From positions 1-5,448 of the forward strand of contig JAYEJW010000615.1 of NCBI GenBank assembly GCA_034716535.1: 5,448 nucleotides of DNA, read 5' to 3'. A program made the position numbers and the translations under genes. Origin of the DNA: JAYEJW01 sp034716535. GTDB taxonomy: Bacteria > Pseudomonadota > Gammaproteobacteria > Chromatiales > Chromatiaceae. Shown here one piece after another: positions 1 to 5,250 of the stretch. The notes beneath the pieces are model-generated. The model was not told the DNA's origin. It did no database searches and saw only the letters and a list, made by a program, of their open reading frames with translations. How positions within the stretch are numbered: position 1 is the stretch's first letter; each line of letters opens with the position of its first letter.

Positions 1-328
1 CCTGGCAAACCAGGACCTGGCCTTCGACGGATACGACACCGATGAAGACGATGCCCCGTCGGCTCCCGCCACCTTTCTTCCGGACATGCGGATGGAGCCG
101 GCAAGCGCGCTCGAGCACGAGGACACTGCGACGGACCGCCGCGAGCGGCTCCACGCCGCCTTGCAGGGTCTCGACGAGCGCAGCAAAACCATCCTGCAGG
201 CGCGCTGGCTGACGGAGAAGAAGCAGACCCTGCACGAGCTGGCACAGCAGTTCGGCGTTTCCGCCGAGCGCATCCGCCAGATCGAAAAGAACGCCATGAA
301 GAAGCTGCGGGTTCAGCTCGCCGTCTGA
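1..328 (+). CDS. rpoH: RNA polymerase heat-shock sigma factor sigma-32 (RpoH), C-terminal part
   Basis: The reading frame is open from base 2 and gives the last 108 residues of an RpoH-type sigma factor; the N-terminal part (regions 2 and 3) lies upstream of the window. Sigma-32 directs core RNA polymerase to heat-shock promoters. The visible part starts with an acidic, variable linker (YDTDEDDAP) and then shows region 4: LDERSKTILQARWL, followed by the region 4.2 helix-turn-helix that reads the -35 element, with LAQQFGVSAERIRQIEKN and the ending AMKKLR that is typical of RpoH. The protein ends a few residues after AMKKLR, as usual for the family, so the C-terminus is intact. A terminator follows 25 bases after the stop, so this gene ends its own transcript. 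RpoD also has region 4 with a similar helix-turn-helix, but the LDERS...ARWL and AMKKLR signatures favour RpoH. Confidence 0.93.
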   Translation, partial: LANQDLAFDGYDTDEDDAPSAPATFLPDMRMEPASALEHEDTATDRRERLHAALQGLDERSKTILQARWLTEKKQTLHELAQQFGVSAERIRQIEKNAMKKLRVQLAV

Positions 329-353
329 TCACCCCCCTGAGCGACCACATAAG

Positions 354-377
354 CCCGCCTCATGGCGGGTTTTTTTT
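354..377 (+). terminator. Intrinsic terminator of rpoH
   Basis: A perfect 6-bp GC stem (CCCGCC at 354-359 with GGCGGG at 364-369) closes a four-base TCAT loop and is followed directly by eight T residues (370-377). This is a textbook rho-independent terminator on the + strand, 25 bases after the rpoH stop. On the other strand the stem is not followed by a T-run, so it is one-directional. It separates rpoH from the following operon, which therefore needs its own promoter. Confidence 0.92.
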
Positions 378-421
378 GGCTCTAGAACCTGGATCCGACA
401 GACGCCTTCTCTCCCTGACGC

Positions 422-450
422 TTGCCGCGCGGGAACATAAATCGTAGTCT
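422..450 (+). promoter_or_regulatory. Possible promoter for the methyltransferase-rhodanese-gmhA operon (weak)
   Basis: After the rpoH terminator a promoter is expected before base 494. The best sigma-70-like pair I can see is TTGCCG (422-427) and TAGTCT (445-450), 17 bases apart; the -10 box matches only three of six consensus positions. TCTTAT at 448-453 matches better but sits at a 20-base spacing. The stretch 436-480 is clearly more AT-rich than the surrounding genes, as expected of a promoter region. The exact boxes are a guess. Confidence 0.25.
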
Positions 451-493
451 TATCGGCTCGGAATTCGCGTGTAGTTATTTGGTAGCTCACCCT

Positions 494-1159
494 ATGGATA
501 TCAGCGTCGATCGAGCCCGCTTCAACATGATCCAGCAACAGGTCCGACCCTGGGACGTGGTCGACGACCGGGTCCTGAGCGTCATGGCCGAGATACCAAG
601 GGAACAATTCGTCCCGGATGCCTACCGCAGCCTGGCTTTTGCGGACATCGAGGTCCCCATCGGCGCGGGCCAGACAATGCTGGCCCCCCGGGTGGTCGGG
701 CGCATGCTGCAGGCCCTGGACATTCGTCCGGGCGACAGAATCCTGGAGATCGGCACCGGGACCGGTTACATCACCGCCTGCCTTTCCCGCCTGGGGGGCC
801 GGGTGGTGAGCATGGAGATCCAAGCGGAGCTGGCAGGACAGGCCCAGGAAACCCTGCAGGCGCTCTCGCTGCGCCGGCTTGAGGTGCGCGTCGGCGACGG
901 GCTGGCCGGACCCGTGGAAGGTCACCCCTTCGACGTCATCGCGGTGACCGGCTCCATGCCCAGCGACGAGCCACTTGCCGCCCTGGAGGATCAGCTCGCC
1001 CCGAATGGGAGGCTGTTCGCCATCGTCGGTGAGGCCCCGGTGATGGAGGCCGTTCTGATCACCCGCATCGACGCAAGCCAGTTCAGCCGAGAGGCCCTGT
1101 TCGAGACCAGCGTTCCGCCACTGGCCAACGTCCCGGAGCCCGAGCGCTTCGTCTTCTGA
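494..1159 (+). CDS. Protein-L-isoaspartate O-methyltransferase (PCMT) family protein, divergent
   Basis: This 221-residue protein has the PCMT fold. True PCMT uses S-adenosylmethionine to methylate L-isoaspartyl residues in damaged cytosolic proteins so that they revert to aspartate. Visible here are the N-terminal ARFNMIQQQVRPWDV (residues 8-22), typical of a proteobacterial subgroup, the SAM-binding motif I LEIGTGTGY (84-92), a second motif with PFDVIAVTGS (145-154), and LAPNGRLFAIVG (168-179). The substrate loop reads GQTMLAP (59-65), where true PCMT has GQTIS-P, so the Ser/Thr thought essential for catalysis is Leu here. The frame is open from a TTG at 422, but the family N-terminus fits ATG 494; the Shine-Dalgarno is poor (GGTAG at 481-485). 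The rhodanese gene follows after 18 bases. From memory, this type of PCMT homologue sits beside a rhodanese gene in several beta- and gammaproteobacteria. Fold membership is firm; repair activity is doubtful. Confidence 0.88.
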   Translation: MDISVDRARFNMIQQQVRPWDVVDDRVLSVMAEIPREQFVPDAYRSLAFADIEVPIGAGQTMLAPRVVGRMLQALDIRPGDRILEIGTGTGYITACLSRLGGRVVSMEIQAELAGQAQETLQALSLRRLEVRVGDGLAGPVEGHPFDVIAVTGSMPSDEPLAALEDQLAPNGRLFAIVGEAPVMEAVLITRIDASQFSREALFETSVPPLANVPEPERFVF

Positions 1160-1177
1160 TCCCTGGGGACGGCCACC

Positions 1178-1498
1178 ATGCGCCAAATGACCGCCCCTGA
1201 GCTTCACGCGAAGCTGCAAGCGGGAGAAGATCAAGCATTCCTGCTGGACGTGCGCGAGTCCTGGGAGTTCGATATCTGCCGGATCGACGGCGCGCGGCTG
1301 ATACCCATGCGCCAGATCCCCGGCGCCTGCGACCAGCTCGACCGCGAGCAGGAGATCGTGGTCATCTGCCACCACGGAATCCGCAGCCAGCAGGTGGCGC
1401 TCTATCTGGAGCACAAAGGTTTTTCGCAGGTCATCAACCTACAGGGCGGCGTTGCCGGCTGGGCGCGGGACGTCGATCCCGCCATGCCCACCTACTGA
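1178..1498 (+). CDS. Single-domain rhodanese-like sulfurtransferase
   Basis: A 106-residue single rhodanese domain, the usual length for stand-alone rhodaneses such as GlpE. These cytosolic enzymes carry a sulfane sulfur as a persulfide on the active cysteine and pass it to cyanide, thiols or partner proteins. Seen in order: FLLDVRESWEF (residues 21-31), the conserved first-strand motif; the active-site loop CHHGIR (64-69) with Cys64 intact, so the protein should be catalytically competent; and the C-terminal NLQGGVAGWARDVDP (87-101). There is no signal peptide. The ATG at 1178 has GGGGA at 1165-1169 upstream at 8 bases; a second ATG three codons in (1187) is less likely. It lies 18 bases after the methyltransferase-like gene and 31 bases before the isomerase start, so the three are probably cotranscribed. 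The physiological sulfur acceptor is unknown. Confidence 0.92.
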   Translation: MRQMTAPELHAKLQAGEDQAFLLDVRESWEFDICRIDGARLIPMRQIPGACDQLDREQEIVVICHHGIRSQQVALYLEHKGFSQVINLQGGVAGWARDVDPAMPTY

Positions 1499-1518
1499 TT
1501 CCGGCCACGAACGGTCGC

Positions 1519-1523
1519 AAGGA
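1519..1523 (+). promoter_or_regulatory. Ribosome binding site deciding the gmhA start
   Basis: AAGGA lies six bases before ATG 1530. The frame itself is open from a TTG at 1452 inside the rhodanese gene, which has no comparable site and would add 26 residues absent from the family. The site settles the start at 1530. Confidence 0.75.
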
Positions 1524-1529
1524 CCCTTC

Positions 1530-2135
1530 ATGCACCAGTCCATCCGCGAGACCATCGCCGAGCACCTGCGCGTCGTCGAAGCCGTAGCGACCTTGTCCAA
1601 CGAGATCGCCGGCGCCGCCGACCGGATGATCGAGTGCATCGGCAACGGCGGAAAGCTGTGTTGGTGCGGGAACGGCGGCAGCGCCGCGGACAGTCAACAC
1701 CTGGCCGCGGAGATGGTCGTGCGCTTCGAGCGGGAACGCAGGGGCCTGCCGGCGATGGCCTTCAACACGGACACATCCATTCTCACCGCCGTGGGCAATG
1801 ACCTGGGGTTCGAGCGGATCTTCGCACGCCAGGTGGAGGCGCTGATGAGACCGGATGACCTGCTCGTGGCGATCTCCACCTCGGGCACCAGCTCGAACAT
1901 CCTCCAGGCCGTACGCACTGCCAACGAGAAAGGGATCGAGACACTGGGGCTGACCGGTCGCGATGGCGGCATCCTGCTCGACTTGGCCGACCACTGCCTG
2001 GTGGTCCCCTCAGGCAACACCGCCCGCATCCAGGAAGCCCACATCCTCATCGGTCACATCCTCTGCGACCTCGTCGAGGCGCACTTCACCCCTAAGGCGG
2101 ACTCACCGTTTGAGCCCCCCGCGCGCGCATCCTAG
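1530..2135 (+). CDS. gmhA: Phosphoheptose isomerase (sedoheptulose 7-phosphate isomerase), GmhA/DiaA family
   Basis: A 201-residue SIS-domain protein. GmhA turns sedoheptulose 7-phosphate into D-glycero-D-manno-heptose 7-phosphate, the first step towards ADP-heptose for the lipopolysaccharide inner core; it is a cytosolic, zinc-dependent tetramer. Seen: the phosphate-binding CGNGGSAADSQHLAAE (residues 46-61), AFNTDTSILTAVGND (77-91), ISTSGTSSNIL (115-125), LTGRDGG (141-147) and RIQEAHILIGH (166-176). By alignment to E. coli GmhA from memory, the zinc ligands correspond to His57, Glu61, Gln168 and His176, all present. The close relative DiaA, a DnaA-binding replication regulator, has CGNGTSAANAQH and lacks the Glu, so an active isomerase is favoured. 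Parts such as RFERERRGLPAMAFNTD do resemble DiaA, so a regulatory role is not excluded. No other heptose-pathway gene is visible nearby. Length is normal. Confidence 0.88.
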   Translation: MHQSIRETIAEHLRVVEAVATLSNEIAGAADRMIECIGNGGKLCWCGNGGSAADSQHLAAEMVVRFERERRGLPAMAFNTDTSILTAVGNDLGFERIFARQVEALMRPDDLLVAISTSGTSSNILQAVRTANEKGIETLGLTGRDGGILLDLADHCLVVPSGNTARIQEAHILIGHILCDLVEAHFTPKADSPFEPPARAS

Positions 2136-2159
2136 TCCCCGGAACCCTGGACCGACCCC

Positions 2160-2164
2160 GGAGG
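2160..2164 (+). promoter_or_regulatory. Strong ribosome binding site of the small membrane protein gene
   Basis: GGAGG stands five bases before ATG 2170, the best Shine-Dalgarno in the window. It supports the small gene that follows as a real, translated gene rather than a chance frame, and it fixes the start over the longer upstream frame that runs inside gmhA. Confidence 0.75.
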
Positions 2165-2169
2165 CGACG

Positions 2170-2409
2170 ATGAACACCCTGGCCAATCTGCTCGTGATAC
2201 TGCTCTTCCTATCGGCGCTTTACACGATCCTCGGACTGCTTTGCGGCCTTGCCGAGACGGTTCAGGACCTGCTCTCGCGACCGTACCAACGGCGGCGCGC
2301 ACGCAGAGCCCCTCGGCGACGGACACCCCGGCGAGGGGCTGCAGCGGCACAGGGGGGCCCGCGATTTCAACGAGTCGCGAGAACCCTGACTCGTGGAAGG
2401 ACCGCTTAA
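2170..2409 (+). CDS. Small single-pass membrane protein with Arg-rich tail, unrecognised
   Basis: I do not recognise this 79-residue protein. Residues 3-27 (TLANLLVILLFLSALYTIL and on) form one long hydrophobic stretch that can span the inner membrane. It is followed by a short amphipathic part with E29 and D33, then a tail (37-79) with 16 arginines, no lysine and no acidic residue. By the positive-inside rule the tail should face the cytoplasm, where it could bind phospholipid headgroups, nucleic acid or an acidic partner. Evidence that it is real: a GGAGG site at ideal spacing, a start just 34 bases after gmhA, and a hydrophobic segment placed at the very N-terminus. Caution: GC-rich DNA easily yields Arg-rich chance frames, so the exact C-terminus is less sure than the start. 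The AAA+ ATPase starts 96 bases later. It may be a membrane anchor or partner of that ATPase; this is inference from position only. Confidence 0.68.
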   Translation: MNTLANLLVILLFLSALYTILGLLCGLAETVQDLLSRPYQRRRARRAPRRRTPRRGAAAAQGGPRFQRVARTLTRGRTA

Positions 2410-2461
2410 ACGCCGAGATCTCTGGACTGCCACGCAGGTCCGGTGCCCGAACCGGGAATCC

Positions 2462-2470
2462 TGCTAGATT
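2462..2470 (+). promoter_or_regulatory. Possible extended -10 promoter before the AAA+ ATPase gene
   Basis: TGCTAGATT contains an extended -10 TG element and a hexamer (TAGATT, 2465-2470) matching TATAAT at four of six positions. It lies about 36 bases before ATG 2506, in the longest gap of the operon. No good -35 box is visible. It could provide an internal promoter so that the ATPase is expressed apart from the upstream genes. Confidence 0.25.
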
Positions 2471-2505
2471 TGGTCCCACACGCGCGAAGCTGGCCGACAG
2501 CCACC

Positions 2506-3978
2506 ATGACGGACCTGCACGATCTCGAGCTGATCCTGCGTTCTGACACGCCCCTCCTGCTGATCGAGTCCCTGGAGGAGCCGCGCATCCTGGATCTATT
2601 CTCCCGCCTCGCCCTGCACCTCACCGAGCCGGCCTTTTGCTGGTCGGTCACCGACGGCCTGCGGCGCATCGAGCTCGACATGGCCCCCCAACGCCACTTG
2701 GCCGAGCCCATCGAGATCCTGCGCCACGTCAAGGTCACGCCCCAGCGCGGCATCTACCTGTTGCTCGACTTCCATCCGTTCCTGGCGGACCCCCTGCATG
2801 TACGGCTGGTGAAGGAGATTGCCCAGGGTTACGGGGAGCTGCCGCGTACCCTGGTGCTCGTCAGCCATGCCCTGGAGGTTCCTCCCGAGGTGCGCCATCT
2901 CAGCGCGCGCTTCAGGCTCCGCCTGCCGGACCGCAACCGTCTGCTGGCGCTGATCCGGGAGGAGGCCCAAAGCTGGCAGCGGGACCAGGCCGAGCGCTCG
3001 TTTCGGGCCAACCGCGAGGCCGTCGATCAGCTCTCGCGCAACCTGCTCGGGGTAACCGAGTCCGATGCCCGCCGCCTCATCCGCAATGCCATCCGCAACG
3101 ACGGGGCCATCACAAGGGAGGATGTCGAGGAGGTCACGCGCGCGAAATACGAGCTGCTCAGCGCCGACGGGGCCGTGAGCTTCGAGTACGACACCACAAG
3201 CTTCGCCGAGGTGGCCGGCCTGGAGAATCTGAAGGACTGGCTCGACCGGCGTCGCTCGGCCTTTCTCGGCCGGACGCAGGTGGCCGACCAGCCCAAGGGC
3301 ATCATGCTCCTGGGTGTGCAGGGCGGCGGAAAGAGTCTGGCGGCAAAGGCGGTAGCCGGCTGTTTCGGCGTTCCGCTGTTGCGGCTCGACTTCGGCGCCC
3401 TCTACGACAAGTACTACGGCGAGACGGAGAAGAACCTCAAGCGCGCCCTGGAGACCGCCGACCTGATGGCCCCCTGCGTGCTTTGGATGGACGAGATTGA
3501 GAAGGGACTCGCCGGCGGGCGCGACGACGAGGCCATCGGCCAGCGGGTGATGGGCTCGCTGCTGACCTGGATGGCCGAGCGCAGGAGCGCCATCTTCATT
3601 GTCGCCACCGCCAACGACATCTCGCGCCTGCCGCCCGAGCTGGTCCGCAAGGGACGGCTCGACGAGATCTTCTTCGTAGATCTGCCGGCTCCTGAGGTGC
3701 GCGGGCGCATCTTCGAGATCCACCTGCATCGACGCGGCCTCGATCCCGTCGACTTCGACCTCGACCGCCTGGCCGCCGCCAGCGAGGGCTTCTCAGGCGC
3801 CGGGATCGAGCAGGCCGTGGTGTCGGCCCTCTACACCGCCCACGCTCAGGAGGTAGAAGTTACCGCAGAGAGCCTGGAGCTGGAGCTGGAGCGCACACAA
3901 CCGCTGTCCGTCATCATGGACAGCCAGATCGAGCAGCTCCGCTCCTGGGCCGAAGGGCGCACGGTTCCTGCCCACTGA
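2506..3978 (+). CDS. Ycf46-type AAA+ ATPase
   Basis: A 490-residue AAA+ protein resembling Ycf46 of chloroplasts and cyanobacteria, which also occurs in proteobacteria. The N-terminal domain (about 1-215) shows the pattern ILRSDTPLLLIESLEEPRIL (10-29), LLLDFHPFL (85-93) and TLVLVSHALEVPPEV (115-129). The AAA+ module follows: AEVAGLENLKDWL (234-246); Walker A GVQGGGKS (270-277), the form typical of this family in place of GPPGTGKS; Walker B VLWMDEIEKG (325-334, Asp329 and Glu330); sensor 1 ATAND (367-371); RKGRLDEIFFVDLP (381-394) with the arginine-finger region; and the lid with GFSGAGIEQ (428-436). All catalytic motifs look intact. No membrane segment or protease domain is present, so it is probably a cytosolic remodelling ATPase with unknown substrate. 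A GTG at 2443 would add 21 residues, but the family N-terminus fits ATG 2506, although its Shine-Dalgarno is poor. A cyanobacterial relative has been linked to CO2 use; that role should not be carried over. Confidence 0.9.
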   Translation: MTDLHDLELILRSDTPLLLIESLEEPRILDLFSRLALHLTEPAFCWSVTDGLRRIELDMAPQRHLAEPIEILRHVKVTPQRGIYLLLDFHPFLADPLHVRLVKEIAQGYGELPRTLVLVSHALEVPPEVRHLSARFRLRLPDRNRLLALIREEAQSWQRDQAERSFRANREAVDQLSRNLLGVTESDARRLIRNAIRNDGAITREDVEEVTRAKYELLSADGAVSFEYDTTSFAEVAGLENLKDWLDRRRSAFLGRTQVADQPKGIMLLGVQGGGKSLAAKAVAGCFGVPLLRLDFGALYDKYYGETEKNLKRALETADLMAPCVLWMDEIEKGLAGGRDDEAIGQRVMGSLLTWMAERRSAIFIVATANDISRLPPELVRKGRLDEIFFVDLPAPEVRGRIFEIHLHRRGLDPVDFDLDRLAAASEGFSGAGIEQAVVSALYTAHAQEVEVTAESLELELERTQPLSVIMDSQIEQLRSWAEGRTVPAH

Positions 3979-4112
3979 CTGCCGAATCCGACACGGCCGA
4001 AGGGGCATCGCTTACATCCGAATATCTGGCGCGAAGCCGCGAAGAAGGGGATCGGGAGGTCGCGGGGCGGTGGGAACGTTGAACCGTAGCGGCAGGCCGA
4101 TCGCCAGACCGC

Positions 4113-4141
4113 TTGCGGTTCCACAGAATTTCGCCTAATTT
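4113..4141 (+). promoter_or_regulatory. Possible promoter of the toxin-antitoxin operon
   Basis: TTGCGG (4113-4118) and TAATTT (4136-4141) stand 17 bases apart, each matching three of six sigma-70 consensus positions. The -10 box would fall inside the left arm of the inverted repeat at 4129-4158, so a protein bound to the repeat would block RNA polymerase, as in autoregulated toxin-antitoxin operons. An alternative -10, CCTAAT at 4134-4139, would give a 15-base spacing. Confidence 0.35.
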
Positions 4142-4158
4142 GTCCAAATCAGGCGAAA
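4129..4158. repeat. Near-perfect 13-bp inverted repeat, likely antitoxin operator
   Basis: TTTCGCCTAATTT (4129-4141) and AAATCAGGCGAAA (4146-4158) are reverse complements at 12 of 13 positions and are parted by GTCC. The repeat ends 20 bases before the antitoxin ATG. Phd/YefM-type antitoxins bind palindromes before their own genes to repress the operon, with the toxin as co-repressor, and the position fits that. As RNA the same sequence could fold into a hairpin, but only the bases AAAATCC follow, with no T-run, so a terminator for the ATPase gene is less likely. Confidence 0.65.
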
Positions 4159-4178
4159 ATCCTTTCCGGAACACTCCC

Positions 4179-4469
4179 ATGCAGAACGTATCCGCCCACG
4201 AAGCCAAAGCCCGCTTCGGGCAGTTGCTGGACACGGCCCGGCGCGAGCCCGTGGTCATTGAACGCCACGGCCGCGCCGTCGCCGTCGTGCTCTCCAAGGA
4301 GGAGTACGACGAGCTGAACGCCTTCAAGCTCCGGCATCTCCGTGCCGAGATCGACCTAGGACTTGCGGATTTGGAGCGCGGCGCCTCTGCGGACTATGAG
4401 GCCGACGACTTGCCCCAGCTCGGCGAGCGCATCAAGGCTGCCGGCAGTAAGCGATTCGCGGACAAGTGA
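4179..4469 (+). CDS. Type II antitoxin, Phd/YefM family
   Basis: A 96-residue antitoxin that should neutralise the ParE-like toxin encoded directly after it and repress the shared operon. The N-terminal half has the Phd/YefM DNA-binding and dimer fold: NVSAHEAKARFGQLLDTA (3-20), PVVIERHGRAVAVVLSKEEY (24-43). The C-terminal half (about 50-96) is charged and probably winds around the toxin; this part varies widely between systems. The frame is open from a TTG at 4113, but that start would translate through the inverted repeat and add 22 residues unlike the family, so ATG 4179 with GGAA at 4168-4171 is chosen. The stop TGA shares bases with the toxin GTG start. The antitoxin-first order and the upstream palindrome are the normal arrangement. 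Confidence 0.9.
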   Translation: MQNVSAHEAKARFGQLLDTARREPVVIERHGRAVAVVLSKEEYDELNAFKLRHLRAEIDLGLADLERGASADYEADDLPQLGERIKAAGSKRFADK

Positions 4470-4762
4470 CCTATCGGCTCTCGGCCAGGGCGGAGGCCGA
4501 TCTCACCGACATCTGGGTCTACTCCGCCGAACAATGGGGCGTCGTCCAGGCGGATGGATATGTCGATGCCCTGCTGAGCCGGTTCGTTTGGCTCTCCGAA
4601 AATCCTTCGCTGTGGAAGCCCAGGCCGGACATCGCCGAGGGGCTCTACGGCTACTTGCAGCAGAGTCACGTGATCTATTTCAGAGAGAGCGATGGTGTCC
4701 CAGAGACGCTGGAGATCGTGCGGGTGCTGCATGGGCGAATGGAGCCGGCTGCGCACCTCTGA
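4466..4762 (+). CDS. Type II toxin, RelE/ParE family (ParE-like)
   Basis: A 98-residue toxin. The pattern YRLSARAEADLTDIWVYSAE (3-22), then QADGYVDALL (28-37), LSENPSLWKPRPDI (43-56), VIYFRE (69-74) and the C-terminal IVRVLHGRMEPAAHL (84-98) is the ParE_toxin signature, whose usual ending is close to ILHGRMD..RHL. Studied ParE toxins block DNA gyrase, while RelE relatives cut mRNA on the ribosome; the ending here favours the ParE branch, but the target cannot be proven from sequence. The start is GTG at 4466, overlapping the antitoxin TGA by three bases (GTGA), with no clear Shine-Dalgarno. Translation is therefore probably coupled to the antitoxin, which keeps the toxin at or below antitoxin level. 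The length is full and no frameshift is seen, so the toxin may be active. Confidence 0.9.
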   Translation: MTYRLSARAEADLTDIWVYSAEQWGVVQADGYVDALLSRFVWLSENPSLWKPRPDIAEGLYGYLQQSHVIYFRESDGVPETLEIVRVLHGRMEPAAHL

Positions 4763-4806
4763 TGGAATTGGGTGTCAATGCGTGTCGTTGTGGGCATCAG
4801 CCTCGA

Positions 4807-5118
4807 ATGAACATTGGCGAAGCGGACTGGAAGGTCTACAAGCGTATCCGGGACCTGGCTCAGGAGCGCTATTCGCAGCGCGTGCTCCATGACGCGGAAC
4901 GTATCTGGTGGGACGAGACCTTGTCCGCCCAGGATCGGCACGCGGAGCTGTCGCAATTGATAAGGGAGCGTGACAGGGATATGTTCCACATCTTCGACAC
5001 GCTGCGACGATCGTCCGCCGTGCGCTGTCTGATCATGATGCGCCGCCACGCGCTGGTGACCGATGATGAGATGCAGTCGTTCAGCCCCGAGCTTCAGCAG
5101 GCAAGCAAGATCGAGTAG
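4807..5118 (+). CDS. Small charged protein of unknown function downstream of the toxin
   Basis: This is a 103-residue protein, soluble and mostly helical by appearance, with many charged residues (RERDRD at 53-58) and several aromatics (W8, Y10, W34, W35). Regions that look constrained are ADWKVYKRIRDLAQERYSQR (6-25), SAQDRHAELSQLIRERD (40-56) and DTLRRSSAV (64-72). It resembles, from memory only, a group of short uncharacterised proteobacterial proteins starting with a similar DW...F/Y pattern; I cannot give it a function. The same frame also offers ATG 4762, which overlaps the toxin stop (TGATG) and adds 15 residues (MELGVNACRCGHQPR). ATG 4807 is chosen because the family pattern begins there, although its Shine-Dalgarno is poor. 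Its position after the toxin suggests cotranscription. It could be a third part of the toxin-antitoxin locus or a simple passenger. It is shown as a gene because the frame is intact and its residue pattern is protein-like. Confidence 0.68.
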   Translation: MNIGEADWKVYKRIRDLAQERYSQRVLHDAERIWWDETLSAQDRHAELSQLIRERDRDMFHIFDTLRRSSAVRCLIMMRRHALVTDDEMQSFSPELQQASKIE

Positions 5119-5250
5119 TCAGGCAGGGGAGGGGGGATCACCCACGCCGTAGAACGCCTCCTGCTGCACGGGATACAGAGCCTGGTGGCCGGACTGCAAA
5201 GTTGCTTTCCACCTTTTCGCATCCCGGTGGCGACGACAGCTGCCCTTCAC
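5119..5250 (-). pseudogene. Possible gene relic, C-terminal fragment on the minus strand
   Basis: On the minus strand a frame is open from 5328 down to a TGA at 5119-5121, which directly abuts the stop of the preceding + strand gene. Its only possible start is GTG at 5250, with no Shine-Dalgarno. The product has a protein-like composition (RHRDAKRWKATLQSGHQALY, then PVQQEAFYGVGDPP) and GC-rich third positions, unlike random antisense translation. Upstream in the same frame are TAA (5329-5331) and TGA stops, so no full gene exists. I read it as the possible tail of a decayed gene. I do not recognise the family, and it may be chance. Confidence 0.25.

Noticed and set aside
432..452. ECF/sigma-E type promoter with GGAAC at 432-436 and GTCTTA at 447-452
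   Set aside because: The spacing of about 10 bases is too short for sigma-E-like promoters.
422..493. Longer N-terminus of the methyltransferase-like protein from TTG
   Set aside because: The added 24 residues do not look like the family, and the segment is AT-rich and promoter-like.
329..1414. Long minus-strand open frame of 361 codons opposite the methyltransferase-like and rhodanese genes
   Set aside because: It runs antisense to two well-supported genes and has the Gly/His/Leu/Asp-rich composition usual for GC-rich antisense frames. No family motif is visible.
2637..3500. + strand frame of 287 codons inside the ATPase gene in another phase
   Set aside because: It has an Arg/Pro/Gly/Ala-rich, low-complexity composition and lies wholly within a real gene; no start signal.
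2596..3729. Minus-strand open frame of 377 codons opposite the AAA+ ATPase gene
   Set aside because: The + strand shows all AAA+ motifs in order, and the antisense product has no recognisable domain. It is an effect of high GC content.
4108..4119. Small palindrome ACCGC-TT-GCGGT before the toxin-antitoxin operon
   Set aside because: A two-base loop makes a poor hairpin, no T-run follows, and 5-bp palindromes are common in GC-rich DNA. It could be an accessory binding site but nothing supports it.
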